This document shows, in pieces, positions 16,344-25,913 of a stretch of DNA of 64,000 nt. The notes beneath the pieces were generated by a model. The model was not told the DNA's origin, did not search any database, and worked only from the letters and a program-made list of their open reading frames with translations. Each line of letters begins with the position of its first letter. Within the stretch, counting starts at the first letter, position 1. Origin of the DNA: JAKAWW01 sp049966775 (GTDB lineage Archaea > Micrarchaeota > Micrarchaeia > Micrarchaeales > Micrarchaeaceae); contig JBMFTZ010000001.1 of NCBI GenBank assembly GCA_049966775.1, positions 1-64,000 of the forward strand, given 5' to 3'. Made by a program: the position numbers and the translations under genes.

Positions 16344-16652
16344 TCAGCTGAAATCAAGCACTATATTGTACACGCGCCCCGTCTCTGCCGAGATCTTTTG
16401 CACGTCAACCATCTCGAACACGTTGGCAATTGCTATGTCGTCCAATCCTATTCGGCGTAGCACGTTGGCCACTTGGTCCCTTTCGAGCCCTATCTTCTCC
16501 AATTGCGACACGAAAGCCATCGCGTTAAAATGCCGGTGGCTCTTTTCCATTGCGGCGAGCAGCGCCTCGATGCTCTTGTCGTCGACGTGCATAGCCGTGA
16601 GTATGCGCCTCAGCGCAACGCGCTGCACAATAAAGGTGTTCTGGCTAGCCAT
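16344..16652 (-). CDS. Helical protein duplicating the ATPase C-terminal domain
   Basis: A 102-residue helical protein. About 64 residues (from MHVDDKSIEALLAAME to FEMVDV) align without gaps to the C-terminus of the neighbouring ATPase (from YNVSSEAIDALFSQMD to IIAVSGV). Both follow the pattern V-x3-(A/S)-I-(D/E)-AL ... M-x-F ... L-x-(S/R)-(M/I)-x-(I/L)-DD. This looks like a duplicated and detached domain, perhaps a partner that docks to the motor. ATG 16652 overlaps the ATPase stop by 8 nt, suggesting translational coupling. Confidence 0.65.
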   Translation of the reverse strand: MASQNTFIVQRVALRRILTAMHVDDKSIEALLAAMEKSHRHFNAMAFVSQLEKIGLERDQVANVLRRIGLDDIAIANVFEMVDVQKISAETGRVYNIVLDFS

Positions 16653-18171
16653 TCTCGACACCGGAAACCGCGATGATTCTCGTTATGAGCAGGTCATCAA
16701 TGCTCATGCTTTTTAGGAATGACACGATGTTTACTATGGTGGTACCCGCTTCAAAGAGCGCCCTGATGAAATCGAGCATCTTCATGCTCCTGTCCTGCGC
16801 GTCCATCTGCGAGAAAAGCGCATCTATGGCCTCGCTGCTCACGTTGTATTCTATTAGCTTGCCCTTCAGCTCGTCCATCTCGAACTGGAAGTCCTTGGGA
16901 AGCACGTTGGCAGAAAGCTCGCTCTGCGTGAGCACGTCCGACATGTCTATGGTGTATATGTGGAGCGGCTCTTCGCCCTGTATGCGCTCCAAAACAAACG
17001 TCTCCGGGAACCTTATTGCAGTCTGGAATGCCATTTCTACTGCCGCCTGGCCTACCCCGAATTTTGTTATCTCCGACCTTATGAAATTGGAAAAGTTCAT
17101 CGAGCTCTGCAGATAGTTCAAAAACTTTTCAAACTTTATCCTGAGCACAAACGTGGTACCCACGTTCGAGAATATCGCCTCGTTTATATCAGTAGGGTTC
17201 TGCGAGGCCACAATAAGCCCGAACTGGTACTTCCTGCCCTCCCTGACTATCATTACGGCATCGCTCCTCTCGTCGCCCGCGATCTTCCACGCCTCGTCAA
17301 GCACCACCAGCGCCTTGAGCCCCTTGGCCTCGCTCCAGCCCTCGCTTCGCATTCGCTCCTTCAGCGACTGCAGTATGAACAGCGCCGCCAGGGCCCTGAA
17401 GCGCTCGTCGGGCAGCGACGAAAGGTCTATATCCACGAGCCCGGAAGTGGTGAGCTTGCCCAGGTCTATGGTGCTCTGCCTTGCGAAATAGTCTTCGCCT
17501 TCGCGCGCGAACTGCCTTAGCCTGTATATCGCATTTTCAAGCTCGGCTGGGTATTCGTACGTGCCTTCTTGCAGCTTTTCCTGGAGCAGCGCTATGACGT
17601 CCTTCAATGTGGGCGCCTGCTTGCCTTCAGGCGCTTTCTCGTAAACAATGAAACCACTATTTGTATAAGCCTGTTCTATCGCTTCCTCGGTAATGCGCCT
17701 CTGCTCTGGGTATTCCCCTATATCGGTGAGTATCTCCAATGCGGTTACGATCTGCTTGGTCCTGTCAAGTGGTTTCATGCCGCTAAGATCCATTATGTTC
17801 AGGAACGCGCCCTTGCCAAGTGACACCACTATCCCGCCGCTCTGATTGACCCATGCCTTGTATTCTCCGGCCCAGTCTATTATCACCGCATTTGTATTCC
17901 ACACATAGCTTGCCCTTATGAGGAAGGTCTTCACGAAATAGCTCTTGCCTGCTCCGGTTATCCCCACAACCGCTATGTGGGGATTGGTAAGGTTTATGTA
18001 GGACCACGTGAAAGGCACCTTGAATATCTTTGTGGTGCCTATGTATATCGCCTGGAACGGATCGCTCAACAGCACGGTAGCGGGCGGCTCCGGCGGCCTT
18101 GACAAAAAGGACCTCTTTGCCACCTCGTTGGTGGTTATGTGCTGCAGTTTCAAAAGGGTCATCAGCTTCAC
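16645..18171 (-). CDS. VirB4/HerA-type motor ATPase
   Basis: A 508-residue FtsK/HerA/VirB4-superfamily ATPase, the motor of the apparatus. It has Walker A GITGAGKS (70-77), DWAGEYKAW (99-107, the HerA-like DxxGEY), Walker B LVVLDEAW (288-295) and a sensor-like VASQNPTDI (321-329). It corresponds to the C-terminal ATPase half of VirB4/TraC. The usual N-terminal domain is absent and may be supplied by the two upstream membrane proteins. A helical C-terminal domain (about 440-505) is duplicated in the next gene. CedB of crenarchaeal DNA import is a comparable protein. Start is GTG 18171 or ATG 18162. Confidence 0.85.
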   Translation of the reverse strand: MKLMTLLKLQHITTNEVAKRSFLSRPPEPPATVLLSDPFQAIYIGTTKIFKVPFTWSYINLTNPHIAVVGITGAGKSYFVKTFLIRASYVWNTNAVIIDWAGEYKAWVNQSGGIVVSLGKGAFLNIMDLSGMKPLDRTKQIVTALEILTDIGEYPEQRRITEEAIEQAYTNSGFIVYEKAPEGKQAPTLKDVIALLQEKLQEGTYEYPAELENAIYRLRQFAREGEDYFARQSTIDLGKLTTSGLVDIDLSSLPDERFRALAALFILQSLKERMRSEGWSEAKGLKALVVLDEAWKIAGDERSDAVMIVREGRKYQFGLIVASQNPTDINEAIFSNVGTTFVLRIKFEKFLNYLQSSMNFSNFIRSEITKFGVGQAAVEMAFQTAIRFPETFVLERIQGEEPLHIYTIDMSDVLTQSELSANVLPKDFQFEMDELKGKLIEYNVSSEAIDALFSQMDAQDRSMKMLDFIRALFEAGTTIVNIVSFLKSMSIDDLLITRIIAVSGVENG

Positions 18172-18197
18172 TAAATACTATTGACACGCCAAAATTA

Positions 18198-19031
18198 TTA
18201 TTTCTGCTGGTCGAAAAACGACGCGGCATCTTCGAATGAAGTGGGCACTCCGAAGTTAAACTTGAATAGTGTATACAGCTCGCGGCCGCGAACCTGCATA
18301 AGGTCGACATCGAAGCCGCTCAGCGCTATCTGCAGCGCGCGCACCTGCGACTCCAGCGCATCCGTAGCCGCCCTCTCGCTTATGCCTATGGCTGTAGTCT
18401 CAGCATACATGAGTGTGGCCACTGGCTTCTCGCCCGCTGATATGCGGTCTATCTTGGCTTGCAGCGCGCTTATCTTTCTCTGGATGTCTGTCACCGTAAC
18501 CTCGTTGGCGTTGTTCTGTATGGCTCTGGAGAGCTGGAACTCCTGATACGACCGCTTTCCTTCAAGCTCATCGCGAACGCGCTGCACGTCCATGCCAACT
18601 GCGAATACGTGGTATTTGAATGGAAAGCTTATGTTCATCAGCGCGCGCTCCCACAGCTCCGGCGCGCTGGCGATCCTGTCGTCCTCGTTGACCAACTCTG
18701 TGGCTTCGAGCTTGAATATATATGAGAATAGGTTGGCGGTTATGAAGCCGGTAGCATAATAGAGGCCGTTTACCTCTTTAATCACCGCGTCTTGCGTCTT
18801 GTTTATCCTATAGTTGGCGGAAGGCTGGAAGGTTATGCCAAGTAGTGTGGTGAACAGCGGGAATAGCAGAAAATCGGCCCAGTTGAGTATGAGCACGACG
18901 GCCACACCGAGCAGGAGCAGCACAAGTATGAGTATAGCCACAGCGCCATGGCCTATGCTGCCTATCACAGCGAATGCGATCAGGTAAAACAGAAGCGTTA
19001 GCACAAGGTACATGATGCCTTCTTCGTCCAT
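18198..19031 (-). CDS. VirB3/VirB4-N-like membrane protein, paralog 2
   Basis: A 277-residue protein with two N-terminal transmembrane segments (about residues 8-28 and 30-52) and a soluble domain of about 220 residues. The junction LLFPLFTTLLG and the strand ATGFITANLFSYIF match its upstream neighbour (YLIIPLFT, ATVIINIPLYV), so the two are paralogs. Small VirB3/PrgI-like membrane regions in front of a VirB4 N-terminal domain occur as fusions in bacteria. Here that part seems to be its own protein, next to an ATPase lacking it. This assignment is inference. Its start overlaps the previous stop (TAATG). Confidence 0.6.
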   Translation of the reverse strand: MDEEGIMYLVLTLLFYLIAFAVIGSIGHGAVAILILVLLLLGVAVVLILNWADFLLFPLFTTLLGITFQPSANYRINKTQDAVIKEVNGLYYATGFITANLFSYIFKLEATELVNEDDRIASAPELWERALMNISFPFKYHVFAVGMDVQRVRDELEGKRSYQEFQLSRAIQNNANEVTVTDIQRKISALQAKIDRISAGEKPVATLMYAETTAIGISERAATDALESQVRALQIALSGFDVDLMQVRGRELYTLFKFNFGVPTSFEDAASFFDQQK

Positions 19032-19867
19032 TATATTACCTCCTCCTGCATATTCTTCGATATCTGCTCGCTAACTGTTGAATAGGGTATCAGGAACTCT
19101 GGCTCGATGAACTTCAGCATGTCGCTCCCTATCACAAGGTTTGGCGATACGCCCAAGGTGGCTCCTATGCCTGACATTATCTCCATCGCCTTCTGGTGCA
19201 CCGCGTTGACCGCCTCGTACTCCTTTGTGCCCTTTGACGAGAGCGTAGCAAACGAGGCTAGCTCTAGCGAAGTGCCCTTGCTTACGTTGTCAAGCATCTT
19301 CTTCCACATTGCAAGCGCGCCATGCACCTTGCTTATCTCGGTCTGCGGCGCACCCTCCTGCGTGAGCTTTGCCTCCTGGTTCTCTATCGTGCTTATGGTA
19401 TCGCGCAGCTGCTGTATGTATGAATCCTTGTTCATCATGTAAAGCTGCGCGGTAACGCGCATTGGATAGCTTGTTATGCTTGAAAGCCTGCCGATCTGCT
19501 TCGCGAAGTTCAGCCTTTCTTCCGCGCTCATCTCGGTGCTTGATACATAGAGCGGTATGTTTATAATTACGGTGGCGATGAAGTCATCGCCCTCCTTGCG
19601 CAGTATGGCGTCGTTTGATGAAGAGAGCCAATATGCGTTGTCGCTGCTCAATACAAGATGCTTGGAATGCTGCGTAAACAGCGGTATTATGAGGTACGAG
19701 TAGTAGCGCGACGCAAAAGCGAGTATGCTGAACGCTATGCCGATAAGCAGCAAAATCACTTTTGCAAGAGCAAGCAGCAGATTTACGTTGGGTATAGAGG
19801 CGGCTGCAGCAAGAAATACAAACGCCACCGCCAGGAACACAATGAATATCATGAACTTTGTCTGCAT
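19031..19867 (-). CDS. VirB3/VirB4-N-like membrane protein, paralog 1
   Basis: A 278-residue protein: two N-terminal transmembrane segments (about 5-24 and 33-52), a short PLFT junction, then a soluble alpha/beta domain with a long charged helix region (SAEERLNFAKQIGRLSSITS ... IQQLRDTISTIENQEAKL). The pattern resembles VirB4/TraC N-terminal domains, which hold the ATPase at the membrane. Together with its paralog it precedes the ATPase gene directly. I did not see Walker motifs. Function is inferred from order and topology. Confidence 0.6.
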   Translation of the reverse strand: MQTKFMIFIVFLAVAFVFLAAAASIPNVNLLLALAKVILLLIGIAFSILAFASRYYSYLIIPLFTQHSKHLVLSSDNAYWLSSSNDAILRKEGDDFIATVIINIPLYVSSTEMSAEERLNFAKQIGRLSSITSYPMRVTAQLYMMNKDSYIQQLRDTISTIENQEAKLTQEGAPQTEISKVHGALAMWKKMLDNVSKGTSLELASFATLSSKGTKEYEAVNAVHQKAMEIMSGIGATLGVSPNLVIGSDMLKFIEPEFLIPYSTVSEQISKNMQEEVI

Positions 19868-19902
19868 TTCAAACGCGCCTTATTAGTAAATTCCAAATAT
19901 AT

Positions 19903-21153
19903 TTATATAAATCCTCTCATTCTGCCACCCATGCGGCTCGCTCCGCCTATCAGGTTGGCAACCTGCACTATGAAAGCGTATGTGACAGAGGTTATTAACA
20001 CTGGGTAGAAGAGTATGAGCAGCCAGAGCGAACTCATTGCGCTGCTCGCCGAGGATATCATAAGAGGGAGCGGGCTTGTGGGAGAGAGCGAGTTTTGCAC
20101 CGATGCGGTGCCGCCGAACCGCGTGGTCTGCGCGGCTATGGCTGCAAGCTGATTGAGTAACCCGGGAGCGGTAAAGTAGTAGGCTATTGCAAACATCGAA
20201 GGCGCAACAATGTAGAACCCAAGCGCTATCGCAATAAGTATGCCCCCGAATGCCCTGGTGGGCATGAAAGCCCTGAACACCACCCCAGGTATTAGGAAGA
20301 CGGGTACAGCCGCTATGGAAAAGAACACGATCAGGTAATATTGAGCATAGAGCGCAATGATGCCATCGGAGAGCAGCCCGGCAATGTTGAGCGCTGGATC
20401 CATGTAGTATATGATCACATACGCGTAGACTGAGTTCAGTAGCGTCTGCATGAAGCCCAGCTCTTGCAGGTCGACCGCAAACGAGACGTATTCGGCAGTA
20501 TGCATGTATATGTTGGTGATGCCCGTTACGACGCCCTCCGCATTGCTTATGGTGCTGCCGATCAGGTTGAATGCTGTAGCGTATGGGTTGATGCTACCCA
20601 CAAGCAGGCCAGGGGTAACACCAAACATTACCGCGCACACATACAGGAACAAGCCCACTATTATGGCGCTGGCGGTGGCCTCGTAAGCCTCGCCTACGCC
20701 GAAGTTCTTGATGCGCTCGCTGTGCATCGCTATGCCAGCCATTATTATGAGCGCTGCTATGGAGAACGCGAGCAGCACCGCAAGAAGCGCAAGAGGTATG
20801 TAGGGCCTCCACTCGCTGTATATCTGCTCGTTTATGGGGCAGTACCACGGCTCATATGCAGAGACGCTTTGCGCGAGGCTTGGCGGCAGCAAGCCGCATG
20901 TGGCTTGCGACGCGCTGCTGTAGCATTCCACTCCAGGAGCGCTGATCACCAGACCAGAAGGCGAGGTGCCAACCGCCGCCTGGCAAACGCCGACGCTGCT
21001 CATTGTGTAGCCTGATGGGCACGTATAGCCAGACTGGTAGGCATTGCATACAGGATACGGCTGGTATGTCTGAGCTGTGGGAGCGCGCGCCGCTACGGAT
21101 AGCACTAGAAGGGAGAGCAGAGAAAGCAGTGCAACCTTTTCAAGCGTGTTCAT
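19903..21153 (-). CDS. VirB6/CedA-like polytopic protein 6 (416 aa)
   Basis: Sixth of six tandem paralogs. A signal peptide (1-22) precedes a Cys-rich ectodomain with six Cys between residues 36 and 105, probably disulfide bonded. Six or more transmembrane segments follow. The shared core is Arg294, Thr299-Arg300, Gly303-Gly304 and Pro318, with the same +5/+6, +9/+10 and +24 spacing as in four other paralogs. VirB6/TrbL/CedA proteins line the inner-membrane channel of DNA-transfer machines. It ends with a basic tail (RMGGRMRGF). Confidence 0.7.
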   Translation of the reverse strand: MNTLEKVALLSLLSLLVLSVAARAPTAQTYQPYPVCNAYQSGYTCPSGYTMSSVGVCQAAVGTSPSGLVISAPGVECYSSASQATCGLLPPSLAQSVSAYEPWYCPINEQIYSEWRPYIPLALLAVLLAFSIAALIIMAGIAMHSERIKNFGVGEAYEATASAIIVGLFLYVCAVMFGVTPGLLVGSINPYATAFNLIGSTISNAEGVVTGITNIYMHTAEYVSFAVDLQELGFMQTLLNSVYAYVIIYYMDPALNIAGLLSDGIIALYAQYYLIVFFSIAAVPVFLIPGVVFRAFMPTRAFGGILIAIALGFYIVAPSMFAIAYYFTAPGLLNQLAAIAAQTTRFGGTASVQNSLSPTSPLPLMISSASSAMSSLWLLILFYPVLITSVTYAFIVQVANLIGGASRMGGRMRGFI

Positions 21154-21163
21154 CTTCGCACCA

Positions 21164-22264
21164 TTATATTATATTTGAGAGCAAGGACATAAAATCCATC
21201 TGCTCGCCTATCGACCTTGAGAAATCTACTATGAACGCGTCGACAATCGTGAAATTGAGGAATGGTATGAAAGTGAGCCCCGCAAGCAGGTAGCCAAAGA
21301 TGTCAACGCCACCAGTTAGGCTGCCAACCAGGAATGACGACGGACCAGATCCGGTCACATACGCAAAGAGCAGAGACAGGAGCGCACCAGCCATTGAAGG
21401 ACCGCTGCATACAGAGCTCGGTATGCACACCGCAATCAGGTTTGTGTCTATAAAACCGTACGTGATAGTGGTCAAAAGCGGGTATACGAGGCCAAGACCT
21501 AGACCGAAGGCAATCATGGCGCCGCCGAACGTCCTAGTGAACCCGAATGTTCGCATCACCAAGCCAAGTGTAAGGAAGACCGATAGGAAGAGCAGCGAGC
21601 CCGAGAGTATCAGCAGCTGCAGCTGGCTTATCATAAGCGCAAACATAAGCCCAGAGTAGGCAATCGGGAGCAGGTTGTCGATTTCGCCAGGTAGCAGGGC
21701 CACGTTAAAACCTACCGATAGGTATTCGGGGGGCACGTCCGGCAGGGAAGCAGTAATCGATAGGGAGGGCACTATGCCTGCCATGTAGGAAACCACATAT
21801 GTAAATTCTGCGGCAGTTGATGCCACTCCATTGAAAAGCGAAAGGTCGCACACTGAGAGCTGGTATATGTCGCTTGCTCCGGAGCAGCCGCTCTGCAGCG
21901 GCAGCTGGTAGCCCAGAATGTCCACCGCATAGCCCTGCGGCACTATGTTAAGCCCCTTCGGCCCGAAGGCGCCCTGCGGGTTTATGAAGAACAGATACGA
22001 GAACGCGCCAAACACGAGTATCATCACTATGGACAACACTGCCTCATATATCTGCACGCGCGCCCACGACTTTGCGCCATCACTTGCTATTACGGTTGCA
22101 AGCATATATACGAGCGCAGCCACCAGCATGACCACAAGCACAGCAATGAATGCTATAGGCAGCCATGTCAACGGCGTGAACATAAATCCCAGCAGGGGTG
22201 CGCTCATGGGGAACGCTGCAAAGAGGCGCGCAAGCGCAAGCATTGCAAATATGGCGATTACCAT
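21164..22264 (-). CDS. VirB6/CedA-like polytopic protein 5 (366 aa)
   Basis: Paralog with about seven transmembrane segments. The conserved core is Arg238, Thr243-Arg244, Gly247-Gly248 and Pro262. An amphipathic segment with conserved Glu (WARVQIYEAVLS, near 67-78) precedes the second core helix, as in the other family members. A short ectodomain holds two Cys (127, 139), and another pair sits at 280/286. Its start overlaps the stop of the previous gene (TAATG), implying coupled translation and fixed stoichiometry. Confidence 0.7.
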   Translation of the reverse strand: MVIAIFAMLALARLFAAFPMSAPLLGFMFTPLTWLPIAFIAVLVVMLVAALVYMLATVIASDGAKSWARVQIYEAVLSIVMILVFGAFSYLFFINPQGAFGPKGLNIVPQGYAVDILGYQLPLQSGCSGASDIYQLSVCDLSLFNGVASTAAEFTYVVSYMAGIVPSLSITASLPDVPPEYLSVGFNVALLPGEIDNLLPIAYSGLMFALMISQLQLLILSGSLLFLSVFLTLGLVMRTFGFTRTFGGAMIAFGLGLGLVYPLLTTITYGFIDTNLIAVCIPSSVCSGPSMAGALLSLLFAYVTGSGPSSFLVGSLTGGVDIFGYLLAGLTFIPFLNFTIVDAFIVDFSRSIGEQMDFMSLLSNII

Positions 22265-23346
22265 TACAACAGCCTCTTAAGGGTCCTAGACGAACTCAGG
22301 CTCTGGGCGCCGAGCAGGTCGCCCAGCACCTCCATGAAATTGTACGATATTATGAACGAAAGCACCACGCTTATAACGTAGAAAAGCGACGGTTCCATCA
22401 CGCTGCGTATGAAGCCTATCAAAATCCCTGAGCCCTTGGTGTTGCTCTCCACGATGCTTTGAAGCTGCGTGAGGGTGCCAGTAACGGAGCTGAAGCTTGA
22501 TGCGGAAGCGGAGCCGCTCACAAGCGAACTGTATGATGAGCTGCTTGCGACCGGAGCGGATACAGTAAACGACGAAGTGAATACGTATAACATGAGGGGC
22601 AGCACTATGAAGAAACCGACGAACATCCCCAGGAACGCGCCTCCTGCAGCTCTGGTCCACGGGATGGTGCGCAGCACAATGCCTGCAAAAAAGAACAGCG
22701 GGAAGAGCTTGTATACTATCAACAGCACAAACATCGTGGCAAGAAGCAAGCCGAAGAACGCGCCGGTTATATTGAGCATCATCTTGATCACGCTGTTCAC
22801 CACGGTAAGCCCGGCCCATGGCGAGAACGCAACGCCAAAGAATACTGGCTGTATCGTGACCTGCACTGAAGCCAGGAACGATACCACCATTTCGTTTATG
22901 ATAAGCTCTATGATAGGCACCACCATGCCAAGCGAGGTGCTGTAGAGCGCCTCGCAGTCGTACATGTATATGCCGCTTCCGAACGTGCCCTTGCCTATCG
23001 CCAGGAAATTACCGGGTGTTGAGACCGAAGTGACCGCAAACGCGCCCAAGAAGACAAATACTATAAGCAGCGTTATGACCACTTCGCCTATCTCGCTTTT
23101 TGCGAACCTGACGAGCTTATCCACTTTTATCGCGTAGCCGATGGCGTAGAGCATGCCTGCTATGATGAGCATTATAAGCATCAATATCAGGGATATGGAA
23201 AGCAGCGTCGTTACGGAGGTGCCACCGGGCAGCACATTGCCTCCAGTGAAGAGATTGCTGCAGAAGGCGGCGGCATCTGCGCCAGATATGCTTGGCGCCG
23301 CTAACAGAAGCAGGGCAACCAGCAGCAATACGTTTTTGCGCATCAT
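22264..23346 (-). CDS. VirB6/CedA-like polytopic protein 4 (360 aa)
   Basis: Paralog with a signal peptide (about 1-25) and roughly seven transmembrane segments. The core motif is Arg226, Thr231-Arg232, Gly235-Gly236 and Pro250. The cytosolic amphipathic stretch VDKLVRFAKSEIGEVV (75-90) carries the conserved Glu. A Ser-rich extracytoplasmic loop (about 265-290) replaces the Cys-rich domains of its relatives. It overlaps the previous gene by 4 nt (ATGA) and the next gene by 3 nt. Confidence 0.7.
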   Translation of the reverse strand: MMRKNVLLLVALLLLAAPSISGADAAAFCSNLFTGGNVLPGGTSVTTLLSISLILMLIMLIIAGMLYAIGYAIKVDKLVRFAKSEIGEVVITLLIVFVFLGAFAVTSVSTPGNFLAIGKGTFGSGIYMYDCEALYSTSLGMVVPIIELIINEMVVSFLASVQVTIQPVFFGVAFSPWAGLTVVNSVIKMMLNITGAFFGLLLATMFVLLIVYKLFPLFFFAGIVLRTIPWTRAAGGAFLGMFVGFFIVLPLMLYVFTSSFTVSAPVASSSSYSSLVSGSASASSFSSVTGTLTQLQSIVESNTKGSGILIGFIRSVMEPSLFYVISVVLSFIISYNFMEVLGDLLGAQSLSSSRTLKRLL

Positions 23347-24737
23347 ACCAGCCTCGCCAATCCCGCAAGCTCAGTGTCGCCTCCGAGCAGTGAGGAGACT
23401 CCGAGCACGGCTGACAGTGTAACCATAAGGTTTATGAGCGGCAGGAAATAGGCGGTCACGCCCATTATGCCGTAGATCTGAAAGAGCATGTATGTGGCAG
23501 GCATCACGCTGCTCGGCGGGCACATCGCGGGCAGGTAGAAATACGGGGCCACGTTGCCGCTTTCTGCGGCTGAAAGCAAGCCGGCTCCAACGCTGTAGAA
23601 AGGTATGAGCAGCACGCCTACGTCTTCGGCCTCGCCTTCTAGTAAGTTGTCACCTGGGGGCATGCAGCCTAGATGGCCAAGCGCCTGCTGCACGCTTGGC
23701 ATTGCGAAGAAGTTGAGGGTATATGTGCTTGTCGAGCTGGAAACACTGTTTGAAGGTATGGAGGTTACTGTAGAATAGCCGAAGGCTGTGTTGTAGTAGG
23801 CGCTGCTGTTTGCAAGGGAAAGATACTCCATCGCGTATATGGCAGGCAGAAAGACGAGGAAACCCAATGCAGCTGCAATCAAGAGACCGCCAATCTTCCT
23901 TGTAAAGAACACGGAACGGAGCAGCAGCCCGAAGAATATCAGGAACGGCCATACGTCTATCGCTATGACGTTAATGGAGAGCTGCGCCACGAACGATTCG
24001 ACAGCTGTCGTCATCAATGTCCCTAGCGGCGTGAGGAGCCTGTATATCATCGAGTAGCCTGAAAACGGGGTAAACTGCACATGCAGCAGGAAATCGGGCA
24101 CTGAAAGCGTGCCATACAAGGGTATTACGCACGGGCTCACCCACCCGGGGTAGACGCACACGTTAACCTGCGGGCTCAGCTTTGAGAGGAAGCCTATCCA
24201 CGCATCGAACAGAAAAGCGCCGTTGTAGTCTGCTACCGACTGGTTTGTGAGGTTTGCCATTATCACGCTCGTGGCAGCAAGCGGATAATCCAGCTGCGCG
24301 GTAAGGCTCGGGCTTGAGCCGAGGTTCACCATGCTGCACAGCCCGCTGAAACCTGTAGACGGATTGCCGCCCAGGTAAGCACCGAGTATGTTGAACGGGT
24401 TTGATGTTGTGGATTCGTAGCCGTTTATGTTGTTGCACATTGTGGTTATAGCATTCGAGTTCATAAGTTTGGTGCTATTGAGGATTGAGATATAGGTGGA
24501 AGCTATCACGTACGCGGAGCCAACCACTATGGCTATGAGTATGGCGGTGCCTATGAGCTGGTAGAACTCGTTCGTCGCTCCCGCCTTGACCGTGGGGTTG
24601 CCAAGGAGCGCGCCTATTATGTACCAAAGCGCTATGAATGCTGAATCGAGCAACAGGGCCATGAGCACAAGCGGCATAAGCATGCTTTTCACTGACGTGA
24701 ATCCGGCATTGAACAGGAACATGCTTATCGGTATCAT
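23343..24737 (-). CDS. VirB6/CedA-like polytopic protein 3 (464 aa)
   Basis: The longest paralog. It has N-terminal membrane segments, the amphipathic NEFYQLIGTAIL stretch with Glu57, then a large extracytoplasmic loop (about 85-250) with several Cys and sequons. The core motif is Arg274, Thr279-Arg280, Gly283-Gly284 and Pro298. A second loop (310-420) and C-terminal membrane helices follow. There is no clear cleavable signal peptide; the first helix may serve as an anchor. The start lies 8 nt after the preceding stop. Confidence 0.7.
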   Translation of the reverse strand: MIPISMFLFNAGFTSVKSMLMPLVLMALLLDSAFIALWYIIGALLGNPTVKAGATNEFYQLIGTAILIAIVVGSAYVIASTYISILNSTKLMNSNAITTMCNNINGYESTTSNPFNILGAYLGGNPSTGFSGLCSMVNLGSSPSLTAQLDYPLAATSVIMANLTNQSVADYNGAFLFDAWIGFLSKLSPQVNVCVYPGWVSPCVIPLYGTLSVPDFLLHVQFTPFSGYSMIYRLLTPLGTLMTTAVESFVAQLSINVIAIDVWPFLIFFGLLLRSVFFTRKIGGLLIAAALGFLVFLPAIYAMEYLSLANSSAYYNTAFGYSTVTSIPSNSVSSSTSTYTLNFFAMPSVQQALGHLGCMPPGDNLLEGEAEDVGVLLIPFYSVGAGLLSAAESGNVAPYFYLPAMCPPSSVMPATYMLFQIYGIMGVTAYFLPLINLMVTLSAVLGVSSLLGGDTELAGLARLV

Positions 24738-24745
24738 TAAGTCAC

Positions 24746-25906
24746 CTACAGATTGCCCCAGAATGTTGATGCGCCTTCCACGCCGCTGTTCAGGGCCTTT
24801 GCAACACCCATCGCAAGCCCCGCCGTGACTCCTATGTTTATCGCAAACATGAATATTCCCACAAACATGAACTTTGAAATCTCCTCTATTATGGTGTTTG
24901 TCACATACGGCGCTGTCAAAACGCTTGATGCCAGTGATCCAAGCTCTGCCAGGGGATTGAGACTTATGCCGGCGCTGCTCACGAACGACTGCAAGTAAGA
25001 TGGAGCAGTGCTCGGGTTGCCCGCTACGAGGCTGCTCGAAGGAAGCTCGGCAAAGAACGCGCTTGGCGAATAGGGCGTGAAGGTGTAAGCGTATGAAAGG
25101 TACTTGTATGAGGGGTTGTTTGCCGAAAATATCCAGCTCACCGCGTAACCGTCAAACCCCACCATGAGCGGGTATACGAGATACGCCGCTATCGCTATGG
25201 CAAGAAACGCGTTTGCGGTGTTCCTGAGGTTGCCGCCAACAAACGAGAGGGAGCGCATCACCAGCGCCACGGGAAGCACCACTATGAACGCGGTGTACTC
25301 AAGCAGAGGCAGCATCACCCACTGCAGGTAGAGGGCGCCGATCGTGGTTATGAGAACCATCGCGAAAACAGACATGTACACGTCGCTTAGTATCTTGAAC
25401 ACCTTGCCAAGGTTCATTCTCGTAGCGAACGAGACTGACAGGCCATTAAATTTTGCCGCAAACGCGAGCGGGTTATAGCCGTTTAGTATACTGCCGTACG
25501 ACACCTCGAATATTGTGCTCTCTATGCTGTATTCAACTGACGTGAAGTACACCTTTGATAATAGGCTCAATCCGGAATTCATCGTAAGGTTTCCTATGTA
25601 ATAATCAGCGAATTGGAACGGGCTGAGCGCCGATCCGGTCACTGTGCTGCTCATCGAAGTGGAGATGCTGCAGGCGGCGCTAGCCATGCCGAGCAGCACC
25701 ATAATTATTACTGCGCTGAGGAGCGCCTGGGTGAGCTCGGTTCTTACTGCGCTCGTCACCTTTCCGCTGAACCTTGAAGGCAGAATCCTAGAAATCGCAA
25801 GTATAAACGCACCTATAAGCAGGCTTACCAGTATTACGAGCAGGTTTATGCTAAGCCAGCTGTTCACATATGTGGAGCCGCCCAATATCGCACATGCGTT
25901 TATCAT
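24746..25906 (-). CDS. VirB6/CedA-like polytopic protein 2 (386 aa), divergent motif
   Basis: A paralog by position, topology and the amphipathic Glu helix (TSAVRTELTQALLS, 51-64). The core motif deviates. Arg218 is kept and Pro246 sits at +28 rather than +24, with a 4-residue insertion. TR-x2-GG is replaced by LRNTANAF. About seven transmembrane segments are visible. In a multi-paralog channel this could be a structural, non-equivalent subunit. The start is 7 nt after the previous stop. Confidence 0.65.
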   Translation of the reverse strand: MINACAILGGSTYVNSWLSINLLVILVSLLIGAFILAISRILPSRFSGKVTSAVRTELTQALLSAVIIMVLLGMASAACSISTSMSSTVTGSALSPFQFADYYIGNLTMNSGLSLLSKVYFTSVEYSIESTIFEVSYGSILNGYNPLAFAAKFNGLSVSFATRMNLGKVFKILSDVYMSVFAMVLITTIGALYLQWVMLPLLEYTAFIVVLPVALVMRSLSFVGGNLRNTANAFLAIAIAAYLVYPLMVGFDGYAVSWIFSANNPSYKYLSYAYTFTPYSPSAFFAELPSSSLVAGNPSTAPSYLQSFVSSAGISLNPLAELGSLASSVLTAPYVTNTIIEEISKFMFVGIFMFAINIGVTAGLAMGVAKALNSGVEGASTFWGNL

Positions 25907-25913
25907 ACCAACA

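Noticed and set aside
16645..18171. HerA-NurA DNA end-resection ATPase
   Set aside because: No nurA, mre11 or rad50 nearby, and the gene sits inside a membrane-protein operon.
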